Shown: positions 8,043 to 17,655 of the stretch, piece after piece
Numbering within the stretch: position 1 is the first letter of the stretch
Layout: each line of letters starts with the position of its first letter
NCBI RefSeq assembly: GCF_001597725.1
Contig: NZ_LUTR01000018.1
Span: forward strand, 1 to 64,000
Reading direction: 5' to 3'
Length of the DNA: 64,000 nucleotides
Source: Neptuniibacter marinus
Lineage (GTDB): Bacteria; Pseudomonadota; Gammaproteobacteria; Pseudomonadales; Balneatricaceae
The notes under the pieces: generated by a model
The model's input: only the letters and a program-made list of their open reading frames with translations
The model's database searches: none
Told to the model about the DNA's origin: nothing
Translations under genes and position numbers: made by a program

Positions 8043-8732
8043 ATGGCTAAGCAAACCTATTTTGTTGCAGGTACAGATACAGATGTTGGGAAAACAGTAG
8101 CTGCGGCAGGATTGTTAGCAGCGGCTAATAATCAAGGGTTAGCCACTATAGGGTTGAAGCCTATAGCGGCCGGTTGTGAGCGTACAGAGGAAGGGCTTAG
8201 GAATAGTGATGCGTTGTTATTACAAAATACGGCATCTATTAACTTGCCTTATGAACAAGTGAATCCTTTCTCTTTTGAGCCGCCTATTGCCCCGCATATA
8301 GCTGCGATTGAAGAAAATAGAATGTTAAGCGCCGACAGAATCGCTGCGCTGTGCCGTGGTGCGTTAATGCAGCCGGCGGATTTTGCTATTGTTGAAGGAG
8401 CTGGTGGTTGGCGGGTTCCGCTAAGCGACCGAGAAACAATGGCCAATATACCTAAACAGCTCAAGATTCCTGTGATTATGGTGGTGGGTATTAAGCTGGG
8501 CTGCATCAATCATGCTCTATTAACTGCTGAGAGTATTGCGAGAGATGGTCTACGATTGGCAGGATGGATTGCCAATGCCGTCAGTCCTGAAATGTCATGT
8601 TATAAAGAGAATGTTGCCACTATAGCGACGATGTTGCGTGCTCCTTTAATTGCAGAAATTCCTTTTTTAGAGAACCCTTCTCCAGAGAATGTGGCTCAAT
8701 ATATTGAGATTGATAAATTACAGACTCTATAA
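8043..8732 (+). CDS. bioD: Dethiobiotin synthetase BioD
   Basis: BioD uses ATP and CO2 to close the ureido ring of 7,8-diaminononanoate, giving dethiobiotin, the substrate of BioB. The protein (229 aa, family about 225) begins with the P-loop GTDTDVGKT at residues 10-18. It has the family motifs LKPIAAG (lysine binding carbamate) and EGAGGWRVPL near residues 118-127. ATG at 8043 directly follows the bioC stop, so it is the last gene of the operon. No clear terminator follows; the next gene has its own promoter-like sequence at 8745-8773. Confidence 0.95.
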   Translation: MAKQTYFVAGTDTDVGKTVAAAGLLAAANNQGLATIGLKPIAAGCERTEEGLRNSDALLLQNTASINLPYEQVNPFSFEPPIAPHIAAIEENRMLSADRIAALCRGALMQPADFAIVEGAGGWRVPLSDRETMANIPKQLKIPVIMVVGIKLGCINHALLTAESIARDGLRLAGWIANAVSPEMSCYKENVATIATMLRAPLIAEIPFLENPSPENVAQYIEIDKLQTL

Positions 8733-8744
8733 TTTGATCAAAAA

Positions 8745-8773
8745 GTGACCATTGGCTTTCTATGATCTATAAT
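8745..8773 (+). promoter_or_regulatory. Predicted promoter upstream of the 83-aa gene
   Basis: GTGACC (8745-8750), a 17-base spacer and a perfect TATAAT (8768-8773) lie between bioD and the gene at 8814. This suggests a transcription start separate from the bio operon. Confidence 0.4.
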
Positions 8774-8813
8774 GTTTCTTGATATGTAGATTTGAACAAG
8801 CGGAGGTGTCAGC

Positions 8814-9065
8814 ATGAATGTAACTAATGCGATGCAATCTGGTTTTATAGGACTTAATCGCGGTTTAGATAATGCCCCAAGGGCCGCGAGTGATGTAACC
8901 GGCTCAGGTAAACCTGATGAGGTGGAACAGGCATCAGGTCGAAAACAGGACGAAGCGGTTGTTGAGTCGGCTGGGGGCGCGTCTGTAGAGGCTGCTGCCA
9001 CTAAAGTCGTGGGCGAGGTTGAAGAGTTAGGTCAACCGGGATCAATAATTAATATACGTGTGTAA
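8814..9065 (+). CDS. Small protein with flagellar rod/hook-like termini, 83 aa
   Basis: The ATG at 8814 follows a strong GGAGGTG site. The N-terminus MNVTNAMQSGFIGLNRGLDN and the C-terminus AATKVVGEVEELGQPGSIINIRV are helical with spaced hydrophobics. They recall the short proteins in Marinobacter and Pseudomonas whose ends resemble flagellar rod or hook subunits; the middle is charged, low-complexity and probably flexible. There is no signal peptide, as expected for a substrate of a type III export pathway if it is one. No flagellar genes are nearby, so function is open. It is followed 78 bases later by the SprA-related gene, possibly in one transcript. Confidence 0.55.
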   Translation: MNVTNAMQSGFIGLNRGLDNAPRAASDVTGSGKPDEVEQASGRKQDEAVVESAGGASVEAAATKVVGEVEELGQPGSIINIRV

Positions 9066-9143
9066 TGAAGTGATTCATGGAAGGAATCAGAACTAATGTG
9101 AAGTGTTCTATGCTTTGCTTAATCGAGGATAAGGGGGCTGCTT

Positions 9144-10046
9144 ATGCAAATTATCAGTTCTAGTAATTCTCAGGCATTGAATGCCCCATCCACATCTATT
9201 GAGCTTCGCTTCCAAGAAGCTCAAAGAGTTCTGTCGTCAGTGGCGAACCTATCTGCTCAGGAGGAGTTATCCTCTAGTCGTTCTGAACTTAACCGTGATC
9301 GAGTTACTTTATCCGCTGAAGCGAGTGCTTTATCTCGTCTTGCCGGCTCTACAGAATTGGATTCCGGTGATGGGGAATTGGTTGGTCTAGAGTCAAGCGC
9401 TGTTACTCATGCTGCGGGTAGTTCCCAAGATCAAAAAGAGATAGAAGAGCAAGAGTTAGAAATTAGCCGTGAACTTGCTGAACGTGATCGTGAAGTGAAG
9501 GCTCATGAACAGACCCATGCTTCGATTGGTGGGGCCTATGCTTCAGCGCCGAGTTACACTTATGAGCGAGGCCCTGACGGTAGGATGTATGCGGTTGAGG
9601 GTGAGGTGAAAATTGATACATCCCCAATCCCTAATGATCCAGAAGCGACCTTAGAAAAAGCTGAAGTGATTCAGCGAGCAGCGTTGAGTGTTTCCGAGCC
9701 TTCATCTGCTGATCGTGCTGCAGCGGCTGATGCGCGAGCTATGGCTGTAGAGGCCCGGATGGAAATACTTCAGCAGGAGCGAGAGGATGAAGTGGCAAAA
9801 ACAGAACAAACATCAGATGCTAACGAGGATAATAGCGAAGATACTAAGTCTGCAGGTGATGTTCTTCGCGAGTTAAGGGATGAAAGTGCCGCACGTTCGG
9901 AAAGCTCTGCAGAAGCGTTGAGTGACTACAATGACCGAATCAATGAGATTAATAAGCAGCTAGCAGAGATTAACAAAAAGTTAGTGGATGCGGGTGTGTT
10001 CCAGAAGTTATTCCCCGAAGGCTCTCTGCTTGATAACCAAGTTTAA
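9144..10046 (+). CDS. SprA-related putative metalloprotease, HExxH type
   Basis: The 300-aa protein has the signature of the SprA-related (CJM1_0395-like) family. A helix ending REVKAHEQTHA gives an HExxH zinc motif at residues 121-125, followed by ASAPSYTYERGPDGRMYAVEGEV split over about 132-155, and a conserved IDTSPIPNDPEAT and RAAALSVSEPS segment. The region before residue 110 is serine- and glutamate-rich and probably disordered. The end (about 245-300) is a coiled coil. No signal peptide is visible. The biological role of this family is not established, and protease activity is a prediction from the motif. ATG at 9144 after GGGGGCTG is a weak site, but the gene is clearly coding. Confidence 0.82.
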   Translation: MQIISSSNSQALNAPSTSIELRFQEAQRVLSSVANLSAQEELSSSRSELNRDRVTLSAEASALSRLAGSTELDSGDGELVGLESSAVTHAAGSSQDQKEIEEQELEISRELAERDREVKAHEQTHASIGGAYASAPSYTYERGPDGRMYAVEGEVKIDTSPIPNDPEATLEKAEVIQRAALSVSEPSSADRAAAADARAMAVEARMEILQQEREDEVAKTEQTSDANEDNSEDTKSAGDVLRELRDESAARSESSAEALSDYNDRINEINKQLAEINKKLVDAGVFQKLFPEGSLLDNQV

Positions 10047-10155
10047 TGAGATCTGCCTATCTGTTGCTTGTATCTATTAGCATTTCAGAATTTATTCTTT
10101 AGAAATTGCCCCGCCCTTTTTGGCGATGTTAGTCGTTAGTTTGTATGCAAGTTGC

Positions 10156-10926
10156 TCATGTGTCTGGTCTAGTTAAATAATTTAGAGCAAGCTTTGAAAA
10201 TTCAGCAGGTTTTTCTGCGTGAGGGTTATGTCCAGATCCCATAACTACTTTGTAGTTTGCGTGAGGAAAGAGCTTTAGTAACGCATCTCTATGGGCTGGC
10301 AGCATATAGTCTGATAATTCCCCTTTGATAAATAACACTTCAGACTCAAATGGTTTTCCATCAGGTGCTGCGCAGATATTACTGTATTGATCATGCAGTG
10401 CATCCAGATTCATTAACCATGCAAATTTATTATCTTCTGTGCGATACAGGTTTTTAAGTAAAAATGCGCGTGTGCCAGGATCATCCACATGTTGTGCTAA
10501 CTGTTTGTTTGCATCACTTCTTGATGCCAAGTTAGCCAAGTCAATGGCATACAAACCTTCAAATACGTTTGAATGATGGGGAGGGTATTGTATCGGTGAT
10601 ATATCAACAATAATGAGTTTATCAATAAGCTTTGGATAGTTTAGAGCCAGTTGCATAGCTGTTTTTCCACCCATAGAGTGGCCAATGACACTGACTGTGC
10701 TGAGCCCGAGATGATCAATTAGCTCTACAATATCTTCAGCCATTAGAGCATAGCTCATCTCATCTGAATGAGGGGAGCTCCCATGATTACGAAGATCGAC
10801 AGAGATAACCTGAAAGTGCTGTGATAAACGTTTGATCTGACCGCCCCAGTTATCCATCGTGCCGAGTAAGCCATGAAGAATAATTAAGGGAGCACCTTCG
10901 CCGTACAACTTATAATTTAAAATCAT
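10156..10926 (-). CDS. ybfF: Alpha/beta-fold esterase, YbfF-like
   Basis: The protein (256 aa) has the alpha/beta hydrolase layout: oxyanion segment ILHGLLGTMDNW at residues 16-27, nucleophile elbow GHSMGG at 82-87 (S84), acid in FIKGELSDYM and catalytic histidine in GSGHNPHAEKP near the C-terminus. Length and motifs match E. coli YbfF, an esterase with activity on acyl-CoA and short esters. The natural substrate is unknown, so the symbol reflects family only. It sits downstream of fklB on the same strand but is separated from it by a strong terminator, so it probably has its own promoter or is expressed by leak-through. Confidence 0.82.
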   Translation of the reverse strand: MILNYKLYGEGAPLIILHGLLGTMDNWGGQIKRLSQHFQVISVDLRNHGSSPHSDEMSYALMAEDIVELIDHLGLSTVSVIGHSMGGKTAMQLALNYPKLIDKLIIVDISPIQYPPHHSNVFEGLYAIDLANLASRSDANKQLAQHVDDPGTRAFLLKNLYRTEDNKFAWLMNLDALHDQYSNICAAPDGKPFESEVLFIKGELSDYMLPAHRDALLKLFPHANYKVVMGSGHNPHAEKPAEFSKLALNYLTRPDT

Positions 10927-10944
10927 TATTTAATCTCACTCATT

Positions 10945-10964
10945 AAAAAAGCGGCCGAAGCCGC
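10945..10964 (-). terminator. Terminator after fklB
   Basis: On the minus strand, GCGGC-TTCG-GCCGC is followed by six T residues: a classic stable UUCG tetraloop terminator. It lies between the fklB stop (10983) and the ybfF start (10926). Confidence 0.85.
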
Positions 10965-10982
10965 CTTTTATGATAATGGAAA

Positions 10983-11609
10983 TTACAGAATTTCTAATAG
11001 TTCCACATCAAATACAAGAGCAGAATAAGGTGGGATTCCACCTGGAGAGCCCTGTTCGCCGTAGGCAAGGTTATAAGGGATGTATAATTTCCACTTAGCA
11101 CCTTTGTTCATTAGCTGAAGTGCTTCAGTCCAGCCAGCGATAACGCCGCCAACAGGGAATTCTGCAGGCTGACCACGATCGTAAGAGCTATCGAAGACTT
11201 TGCCATCGATGAATGTGCCGTGGTAGTGCGTGCGTACTTTAGATTCACGAGTAGGTTTTTCACTACCTTCTTCGCCGGCCTCAAGAATTTCATATTGAAG
11301 GCCTGATTCAAGAACAACTACACCATCGCGTTTGGCATTGTCTGTTAGGAAGGCTTCGCCTACTGCAGAAGCTGCTTTTGCTTGTTCTTCTTGCTGAGCG
11401 CGCATACGTTCATTAAGTACGTTAAATGCTTCTTGGATTTCGCTGACTTCAACTCGCATACCTTCGCCATGAACAGCATCAGCAATACCTGCTGAAATGG
11501 CAGCAATGTCCATGCCTTCAAAGGGTTGCTGTGCTAATTGATCGCCCATCTGGCGACCAATGCCGTAACTTGCTTTTTGTTCTAGTGTTTCTAGTTGTAC
11601 ATCAGACAT
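10983..11609 (-). CDS. fklB: FKBP-type peptidyl-prolyl isomerase FklB
   Basis: This 208-aa protein matches E. coli FklB (about 206 aa), a cis-trans prolyl isomerase that helps protein folding. Residues 1-95 form the dimerisation domain (GIGRQMGDQLAQQPFEGMD) with a charged helix ending QEEQAKAASAVGEAFL. The FKBP domain spans about 110-208, with HYHGTFIDGKVFDSSYDRG and IPPYSALVFDVELLEI (each conserved in the active-site pocket). There is no signal peptide, consistent with a cytoplasmic location, unlike FkpA. ATG at 11609. It is the gene after the M23 peptidase on this strand, with terminators on both sides, so it is monocistronic. Confidence 0.92.
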   Translation of the reverse strand: MSDVQLETLEQKASYGIGRQMGDQLAQQPFEGMDIAAISAGIADAVHGEGMRVEVSEIQEAFNVLNERMRAQQEEQAKAASAVGEAFLTDNAKRDGVVVLESGLQYEILEAGEEGSEKPTRESKVRTHYHGTFIDGKVFDSSYDRGQPAEFPVGGVIAGWTEALQLMNKGAKWKLYIPYNLAYGEQGSPGGIPPYSALVFDVELLEIL

Positions 11610-11631
11610 GAATTAAGTCCTACTAGGTTCT

Positions 11632-11656
11632 AAAAAAAACGAGCCTTCAGGCTCGT
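11632..11656 (-). terminator. Terminator after the M23 peptidase gene
   Basis: On the minus strand, ACGAGCC-TGAA-GGCTCGT is followed by eight T residues. It lies between the peptidase stop (11679) and the fklB start (11609). Confidence 0.85.
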
Positions 11657-11678
11657 CCTAAAAATGTGTATTAAAAAA

Positions 11679-12518
11679 TTATGGTGCTAAAAATAATGTG
11701 GGGTCGACCCGTGTATTATTCAAGCTTACGCTCCAATGAAGATGAGGTCCGGTTACACGTCCTGTCTTTCCAATCTCACCTAGCTTGTCGCCAGTGGATA
11801 CTTTATCGCCAATTTTCACATCAATTTTACTCATATGGCAGTACATAGTGGTTAAGCCTAAACCATGATCAATAATTACAGTATTACCATTAAAGAAATA
11901 ACTGCCAGTATCTACCACTGTACCGGCACTAGGGGCTGTTATTGGGTCCCCTTGAGGTGCTGCGATATCTAAACCGCTATGGGGGTTTCTGGGTTGTTTG
12001 TTAAAAAAACGCTTCAAACCGAATGGGCTGCTATAAGGGCCTTTGGCCGGAAGGGCAAATTGAGTAATGGGACTGGAAGGCTCGCTCCAGTTTTTAAATG
12101 CAGCAACCATTTTTGCTTTTTCTGTGCGCCAGCGCTTAATATCTTCTGGGTTAGGCTCAACGTGACGTTTGTTTTTTACCGTTAAGTATTGCGCTTTGTA
12201 TTCTTTATCTTCTATTTGAAAATAGAATGACGTTGCATTCGCTCTGAGGTGCTGCTTTTGATCATGTTTAGCGCTCAGAGGTATGCCTGCTATAGCGAGC
12301 CAATCACTCTTTTGTTCATATTTTGTACCTTGGCTAGGGATAACCATAACGCGATTTCCTTTATACCAAGCGGAAGGTGCATTGGTACTCTCAAGGCCAG
12401 TAAGGGGGATAATAGCTACACCCCCAGGGACTCGGCTTTCTTGTGGAAGTGATTGTGCATAAGTCGCAAGGCTTATAAAGCAAAGGCTAATAAATAGTAT
12501 TATTTTTTGCATGATCAT
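11679..12518 (-). CDS. Exported M23-family metallopeptidase
   Basis: A signal peptide (IILFISLCFISLATYAQS, cleavage near residue 21) is followed by an N-terminal beta region and a LytM/M23 domain in the last 110 residues. Zinc ligands fit HSGLDIAAP (H and D near 180-184) and GPHLHWSV (HLH at 259-261). Members cut peptide cross-links of peptidoglycan or activate amidases when degenerate; here all ligands are present, so an endopeptidase is likely. The ATG at 12518 overlaps the xseA stop by one base (TAATG); a second ATG two codons downstream is possible. Expression is therefore probably coupled to xseA. Confidence 0.88.
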   Translation of the reverse strand: MIMQKIILFISLCFISLATYAQSLPQESRVPGGVAIIPLTGLESTNAPSAWYKGNRVMVIPSQGTKYEQKSDWLAIAGIPLSAKHDQKQHLRANATSFYFQIEDKEYKAQYLTVKNKRHVEPNPEDIKRWRTEKAKMVAAFKNWSEPSSPITQFALPAKGPYSSPFGLKRFFNKQPRNPHSGLDIAAPQGDPITAPSAGTVVDTGSYFFNGNTVIIDHGLGLTTMYCHMSKIDVKIGDKVSTGDKLGEIGKTGRVTGPHLHWSVSLNNTRVDPTLFLAP

Positions 12519-13876
12519 TATTCCGTAATTACTTCATCTACGCGGCAGCGTAAACGTCCTTTATAGAGTTGGCTTTCAATAACATCGCCTTTTTGGGTGG
12601 TGGATGCATCCTGTATGACGGTGCCATGTTCATCTTTAACAATAGCGTAACCTCGCTCTAATGTAGCGAGAGGACTGACTGTATTCAGTTGTGAAGATAG
12701 GGAGCCTAGCTTAAAGCTCTTTTGTTGCAAAAGCGTGTGGACCGATTGGGTTAGGCGCTGCTGTAATGAATGGATCTGCTCCTCTTTTAGAGGCAGTAGT
12801 TTAGTTGGTGATAGGGCTTTTACTCTAGATAAAAGCTGCTGTTGTTGATGTTTTGCATTAATGATTTTAGCGTTAATCCCGTTGAGTAATTTTGCTTCTA
12901 AATGATCTAAGCGTTGTGCTTGCTCGTTTAGTTTCTGTCCTGGGTGGCGTAAACGTGTTTTTGAGTGCTGAATACTGAGGGCGGTTGTTTTGAGCTTTTG
13001 CTCAATATGACGAATTAAACGCTGCTCTAATAACGCTAATCTTTGTTTAAGTTGATGTTGATCAGGGCTCAGCATCTCAGCCGCTGCAGAAGGAGTGGGA
13101 GCCCGTGTATCAGCTATGAAATCTGTAATAACCACATCAACTTCATGGCCGACTGCGCTAATGATCGGTATGTCACAGTCAAATACGGTTCTTGCAACGT
13201 CTTCTGTATTAAATGCCCATAAATCTTCGAGTGAACCACCGCCACGGCCAAGGATTAAAACATCACAGGTTTGGTGGACTTCAGCTAGAATGATCGCTTT
13301 GCAAATCTGCGCCGGTGCTTCATCCCCTTGAACTGAGGTCGGGTAAATCGTTATTGGGAGTCCGGGAAAACGACGTTTTAAAACGGTCAAAATATCGTGA
13401 ACAGCAGCCCCAGTGTTTGAAGTGATAATACCTATGTGGGATGGATGTGCTGGGATAGGCTTCTTATGTTTGCTATCAAATAACCCTTCAGCTTGTAACT
13501 TAAGCTTTAATTCTTCAAACGCTGCTTGTAAAGAGCCACTACCACTCGATTCCATAAAATCGCAGATCAGCTGATAGTCCCCTCTGCCTTCATATAAGCT
13601 GACTTTAGCTCTTACAACGACCTTATCACCTTGCTTCGGCGCGGGTTTGATCAGTTGGTTGCGATTTTTAAACATAGCGCAGCGGACTTGAGCTTTGTCA
13701 TCCTTGAGTGTGAAATACCAGTGCCCCGAACTAGGGCGGACGAAATTCGATATCTCTCCCTCAACTTGGATCGTAAGGAATGAGCGCTCGAGTAAAGTGC
13801 GTGCTTGCCTATTGAGTTCTGAAACACTAATGGCATGTATACGACGCGTATTTGTTGGGTTTGTTTCAGTAAACAT
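12518..13876 (-). CDS. xseA: Exodeoxyribonuclease VII large subunit
   Basis: XseA with XseB forms exonuclease VII, which degrades single-stranded DNA from both ends to short oligonucleotides. The 452-aa length equals the family norm. An OB-fold occupies residues 12-105 (VEGEISNF, SGHWYFTLKD, RAKVSLYEGRGDYQL). The catalytic domain follows, with IGIITSNTGAAVHDIL, LGRGGGSLEDLWAFN and SAVGHEVDVVITDF. The C-terminal half is coiled coil, as known for this subunit. xseB is not adjacent. It is divergent from guaB, the same arrangement as in Pseudomonas and E. coli. ATG at 13876. Confidence 0.96.
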   Translation of the reverse strand: MFTETNPTNTRRIHAISVSELNRQARTLLERSFLTIQVEGEISNFVRPSSGHWYFTLKDDKAQVRCAMFKNRNQLIKPAPKQGDKVVVRAKVSLYEGRGDYQLICDFMESSGSGSLQAAFEELKLKLQAEGLFDSKHKKPIPAHPSHIGIITSNTGAAVHDILTVLKRRFPGLPITIYPTSVQGDEAPAQICKAIILAEVHQTCDVLILGRGGGSLEDLWAFNTEDVARTVFDCDIPIISAVGHEVDVVITDFIADTRAPTPSAAAEMLSPDQHQLKQRLALLEQRLIRHIEQKLKTTALSIQHSKTRLRHPGQKLNEQAQRLDHLEAKLLNGINAKIINAKHQQQQLLSRVKALSPTKLLPLKEEQIHSLQQRLTQSVHTLLQQKSFKLGSLSSQLNTVSPLATLERGYAIVKDEHGTVIQDASTTQKGDVIESQLYKGRLRCRVDEVITE

Positions 13877-14036
13877 GAGCCTATAGTAAACGAAGTTGAA
13901 GGCAGGATGCAGTAGCTAATAATAAGTTGTTTGGAAATAGATTGTTTTTTATGGCATTAATTGGTGCGAAAAAAATAATTCGATCTATAGTTGTGCTCAT
14001 TAGCCCTGTTTTTAGCGATAGAGTGCAACTTTTAGA

Positions 14037-14065
14037 TTGAGACAAAAGGCTAATTTCTGTATAAT
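14037..14065 (+). promoter_or_regulatory. Predicted guaB promoter
   Basis: TTGAGA (14037-14042), a 17-base spacer and a perfect TATAAT (14060-14065) lie 40 bases before the guaB start. I saw no PurR-type operator around it. Confidence 0.6.
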
Positions 14066-14104
14066 TTTGCGTCTAAATTTATTCACTACACAGGCTGGCA
14101 AATA

Positions 14105-15574
14105 ATGTTGCGAATCGCTGAGGAAGCTCTCACTTTTGACGATGTCTTGCTGGTTCCGGGCTACTCTGAAGTACTGCCTAAGGATGTTTCACTGAAAACT
14201 CGCCTCACAAAGGAAATTACACTTAATATTCCTTTGGTATCTGCGGCAATGGACACAGTGACTGAATCAGGTCTTGCTATCGCTATGGCGCAGGAAGGTG
14301 GTATCGGAATCATCCATAAGAACCTGACGATTGAGCAACAGGCTGCAGAAGTGCTGCGTGTTAAAAAGTACGAGGCAGGGGTTGTAAGTGACCCTGTTAC
14401 TTGTCGTTCTGATATGACGGTAGGTGATCTACGTCAGTTATCTGCATCTGTAGGCTTCTCGGGTTTTCCTGTTGTTGATGACGGTAATCTAGTCGGTATC
14501 GTAACTGATCGTGATTTCCGTTTTGAGCATAAACTTGATGCTTTAGTTGCGACGATCATGACACCTAAAGATCGTTTAGTAACGGTTGAAGAGGGTGTTG
14601 ATCCAGATAACGTAAGAAATCTGCTTCGGAAACACCGTATTGAAAAAATATTGGTTGTAGATAAAAGCTTTAAACTTTGCGGCATGATGACCGTCAAAGA
14701 TATGAATAAAGCCCAGTCACATCCTAATGCTGCTAAAGATGCTAAAGGCCGCTTAATCGTTGGCGCTGCGGTAGGTACAGGTCCAGAAACCCCTGATCGT
14801 GTAGCTGCGTTAGTGGCTGCGGGTGTTGATGTGATTATTGTCGATACAGCTCATGGTCACTCAAAAGGTGTTATCGACCGTGTAGCTTGGGTGAAGAAAA
14901 CATTCCCTCAGGTTCAGGTTATTGGTGGTAATATTGCCACTGCAGCAGCAGCGATCGCGCTTGCTGATGCGGGTGCGGATGGTGTTAAAGTGGGTATAGG
15001 CCCAGGCTCTATCTGTACGACACGTATTGTGGCAGGTGTGGGTGTTCCGCAAATAAGTGCAGTTGCTAATGTGGCTGAAGCTATGGCTGAGCGCGGTGTA
15101 CCTGTTGTTGCAGATGGTGGCGTACGTTTCTCTGGCGATCTTGCTAAAGCGGTTGTTGCTGGTGCATCAGCTATTATGGTTGGATCTATGCTTGCGGGTA
15201 CGGATGAGGCGCCAGGTGAAGTAGAGTTGTTCCAAGGGCGTGCGTTTAAATCATACCGTGGTATGGGATCGCTAGGTGCTATGGGTCAGTCTACAGGTTC
15301 ATCTGATCGTTATTTCCAAGATGCATCTAAAGGTGTTGAGAAGCTTGTTCCTGAAGGCATTGAAGGTCGTGTGCCTTGTAAAGGGCCAATGGGTGGTGTT
15401 GTGCACCAGCTAGTTGGTGGTTTACGTGCCTCTATGGGTTATACCGGCAGTGCGGATATCGAGACAATGCGTACAGAACCACAATTTGTTCGTATTACAA
15501 ACGCAGGTATGAACGAAAGTCATGTTCATGATGTAAGCATTACCAAAGAAGCACCTAACTACCGCGTTAGTTAA
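14105..15574 (+). CDS. guaB: IMP dehydrogenase GuaB
   Basis: GuaB oxidises IMP to XMP with NAD+, the committed step to guanine nucleotides. The protein is 489 aa (E. coli 488). The TIM barrel carries the catalytic cysteine in [15 protein letters not shown] near residue 305. Two CBS domains occupy about residues 95-205 ([14 protein letters not shown] and [14 protein letters not shown]) and sense ATP/GTP in the family. The flap [12 protein letters not shown] and the C-terminal SADIETMRT segment are intact. ATG at 14105. A terminator-like hairpin separates it from guaA, with which it forms the usual guaBA pair. Confidence 0.98.
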   Translation: MLRIAEEALTFDDVLLVPGYSEVLPKDVSLKTRLTKEITLNIPLVSAAMDTVTESGLAIAMAQEGGIGIIHKNLTIEQQAAEVLRVKKYEAGVVSDPVTCRSDMTVGDLRQLSASVGFSGFPVVDDGNLVGIVTDRDFRFEHKLDALVATIMTPKDRLVTVEEGVDPDNVRNLLRKHRIEKILVVDKSFKLCGMMTVKDMNKAQSHPNAAKDAKGRLIVGAAVGTGPETPDRVAALVAAGVDVIIVDTAHGHSKGVIDRVAWVKKTFPQVQVIGGNIATAAAAIALADAGADGVKVGIGPGSICTTRIVAGVGVPQISAVANVAEAMAERGVPVVADGGVRFSGDLAKAVVAGASAIMVGSMLAGTDEAPGEVELFQGRAFKSYRGMGSLGAMGQSTGSSDRYFQDASKGVEKLVPEGIEGRVPCKGPMGGVVHQLVGGLRASMGYTGSADIETMRTEPQFVRITNAGMNESHVHDVSITKEAPNYRVS

Positions 15575-15590
15575 TTTAATAAACTCTAGA

Positions 15591-15628
15591 AAATGGGCGG
15601 AGTTCATGACTTTGCCCATTTTTTTTTT
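15591..15628 (+). terminator. Terminator/attenuator between guaB and guaA
   Basis: AAATGGGC (15591-15598) pairs with GCCCATTT (15614-15621), followed by a run of T residues to 15628. Its position inside the guaBA pair suggests partial termination that lowers guaA relative to guaB, or an independent guaA promoter downstream. Confidence 0.7.
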
Positions 15629-15668
15629 GCAGACATATAAACTCTGTAAAGCATTGAGATCAAATGTT

Positions 15669-17249
15669 ATGACCAAAGATATTCACGCTCAACGGATTTT
15701 GATTCTAGATTTTGGATCGCAGTACACACAGTTAATTGCACGACGTGTTCGTGAAATTGGCGTTTATTGTGAGATTCGTGCATGGGACATGACTGAAGAA
15801 GAGATTCGAGAGTTTGCACCAAAAGGTGTGATCTTAGCGGGTGGACCTGAATCAGTTACTGAAGGTGATTCGCCTCGTGCGCCGGACATTATTTTTGATC
15901 TTGATGTGCCTGTCTTAGGTATCTGCTACGGTATGCAGACCATGGCTGAGCAGCTAGGCGGTCAAGTTTCAGCTTCAGATAAGCGTGAGTTTGGTTATGC
16001 TCAGGTTCGTCTGGAAGATAGCCCTAGCCGATTATTAGAAGGGATCGAAGACCATTTAGCCAACAATGGGTCATTGTTGCTAGATGTATGGATGAGTCAT
16101 GGCGATAAAGTCACGGAGTTACCCGAAGGCTTCTCTGTTATCGCTGCAACAGAATCAGCGCCTATTGCTGCTATGTGTAACCCGACTAAACACTTTTATG
16201 GTGTGCAGTTCCACCCTGAAGTAACCCACACAAAACAAGGCGGGCGTATTCTTGAGCGCTTTGTTGTCGATATCTGTGGTACTGAAGCGCTTTGGACATC
16301 AGCTAATATCATTGCTGACCAGATTGAAAAAGTACGCGCTCAAGTTGGCAGTAACAAAGTGCTACTTGGTTTATCGGGTGGTGTTGATTCCTCTGTTGTT
16401 GCTGCTTTGTTGCATAAAGCGATCGGCGATCAGCTTACTTGTGTCTTTGTTGATAACGGTCTATTGCGTAAGCAAGAAGGCGATCAAGTTATGGACATGT
16501 TTGCCAAGAATATGGGCGTTAAGGTCATTCGTGTTGATGCGGAAGATTTGTTCCTTGGCCGCTTGAAAGACGAAAATGATCCAGAAGCTAAACGTAAAAT
16601 TATCGGTAATACCTTCATCGAAGTCTTTGATGAAGAAGCTACCAAGCTGACTGAGGTTAACTTCCTTGCGCAGGGTACGATCTACCCTGATGTTATCGAA
16701 TCGGCTGCTGCGAAAACAGGTAAGGCTCATGTGATTAAATCACACCATAACGTTGGAGGCTTGCCTGACGATATGAAGATGGACCTTGTTGAGCCACTGC
16801 GTGAACTGTTTAAAGATGAAGTTCGTAAATTAGGCCTAGAATTAGGTTTGCCATACGATATGGTTTACCGTCATCCATTCCCAGGGCCTGGTTTAGGTGT
16901 GCGTATCCTAGGTGAAGTGAAGAAAGAGTACGCTGATATTCTACGTGAAGCGGATGCAATCTTCCTTGAAGAGTTACATAAAGCCGATTGGTATCATAAA
17001 ACCAGTCAAGCTTTCGCTGTGTTCCTACCGGTTAAATCGGTTGGCGTGGTTGGTGATGGCCGTCGTTATGAGTATGTTATCGCGCTGCGCGCGGTTGAAA
17101 CCATTGATTTTATGACTGCCCGTTGGGCACACCTGCCTTATGAGCTGCTGGAAACTGTATCGGGTCGTATCATCAATGAAATCGCGCACGTGTCTCGTGT
17201 AACTTATGATGTAAGCTCTAAACCGCCTGCTACGATTGAGTGGGAATGA
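15669..17249 (+). CDS. guaA: GMP synthase (glutamine-hydrolysing) GuaA
   Basis: GuaA converts XMP to GMP using ATP and ammonia from glutamine. The protein is 526 aa from the ATG at 15669 (E. coli 525). An upstream in-frame extension from 15606 crosses the guaB terminator and is rejected. The class I glutamine amidotransferase domain (residues about 10-205) has the nucleophile in GICYGMQ and the histidine/glutamate in GVQFHPEV. The ATP-pyrophosphatase domain follows with [11 protein letters not shown] near residue 233. The C-terminal dimerisation domain ends with [17 protein letters not shown]. The ribosome binding site (GAG nine bases upstream) is weak. Confidence 0.97.
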   Translation: MTKDIHAQRILILDFGSQYTQLIARRVREIGVYCEIRAWDMTEEEIREFAPKGVILAGGPESVTEGDSPRAPDIIFDLDVPVLGICYGMQTMAEQLGGQVSASDKREFGYAQVRLEDSPSRLLEGIEDHLANNGSLLLDVWMSHGDKVTELPEGFSVIAATESAPIAAMCNPTKHFYGVQFHPEVTHTKQGGRILERFVVDICGTEALWTSANIIADQIEKVRAQVGSNKVLLGLSGGVDSSVVAALLHKAIGDQLTCVFVDNGLLRKQEGDQVMDMFAKNMGVKVIRVDAEDLFLGRLKDENDPEAKRKIIGNTFIEVFDEEATKLTEVNFLAQGTIYPDVIESAAAKTGKAHVIKSHHNVGGLPDDMKMDLVEPLRELFKDEVRKLGLELGLPYDMVYRHPFPGPGLGVRILGEVKKEYADILREADAIFLEELHKADWYHKTSQAFAVFLPVKSVGVVGDGRRYEYVIALRAVETIDFMTARWAHLPYELLETVSGRIINEIAHVSRVTYDVSSKPPATIEWE

Positions 17250-17285
17250 TTTCCTAAGATAGAAGTTAAGCACTACACAACAATT

Positions 17286-17314
17286 AAGTCCGCGTAACAG
17301 CGGACTTTTTTTTT
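17286..17314 (+). terminator. Terminator after guaA
   Basis: AAGTCCGC (17286-17293) pairs with GCGGACTT (17300-17307) around GTAACA and is followed by a nine-T run. Confidence 0.9.
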
Positions 17315-17655
17315 AAGTCTTTTCTGCGCATGTGGGGCTTATAGCATAAGCTAGCCATCTAAACTTTAGAGCAACCTATAGCTTGAAGTCACTCAGAGGA
17401 ATTCTGGTACTGAAGGCAATCAGTTTTGTGCCGTGCCTAATCAGCTATTTGACAAAAAATATGCCACTGCACTTACGCGTGCTTCTATGGTGTGAGCGTT
17501 CGGTTACGGCAATCTAGGGCTGGTACGAGATCATTCTTTAGTTTCCATACGTAATCGATACGAGTAGTCCAAATTTAACTGGTGCCCCTAAGCTGTTACA
17601 ACAATAACATTCGCCGATTAGCCTCAGGGTGATCCCGAGGAGACGATGATCGTTA

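Noticed and set aside
15606-15668. Longer guaA start
   Set aside because: The extension reads through the T run of the guaB terminator and adds residues absent from GuaA proteins.
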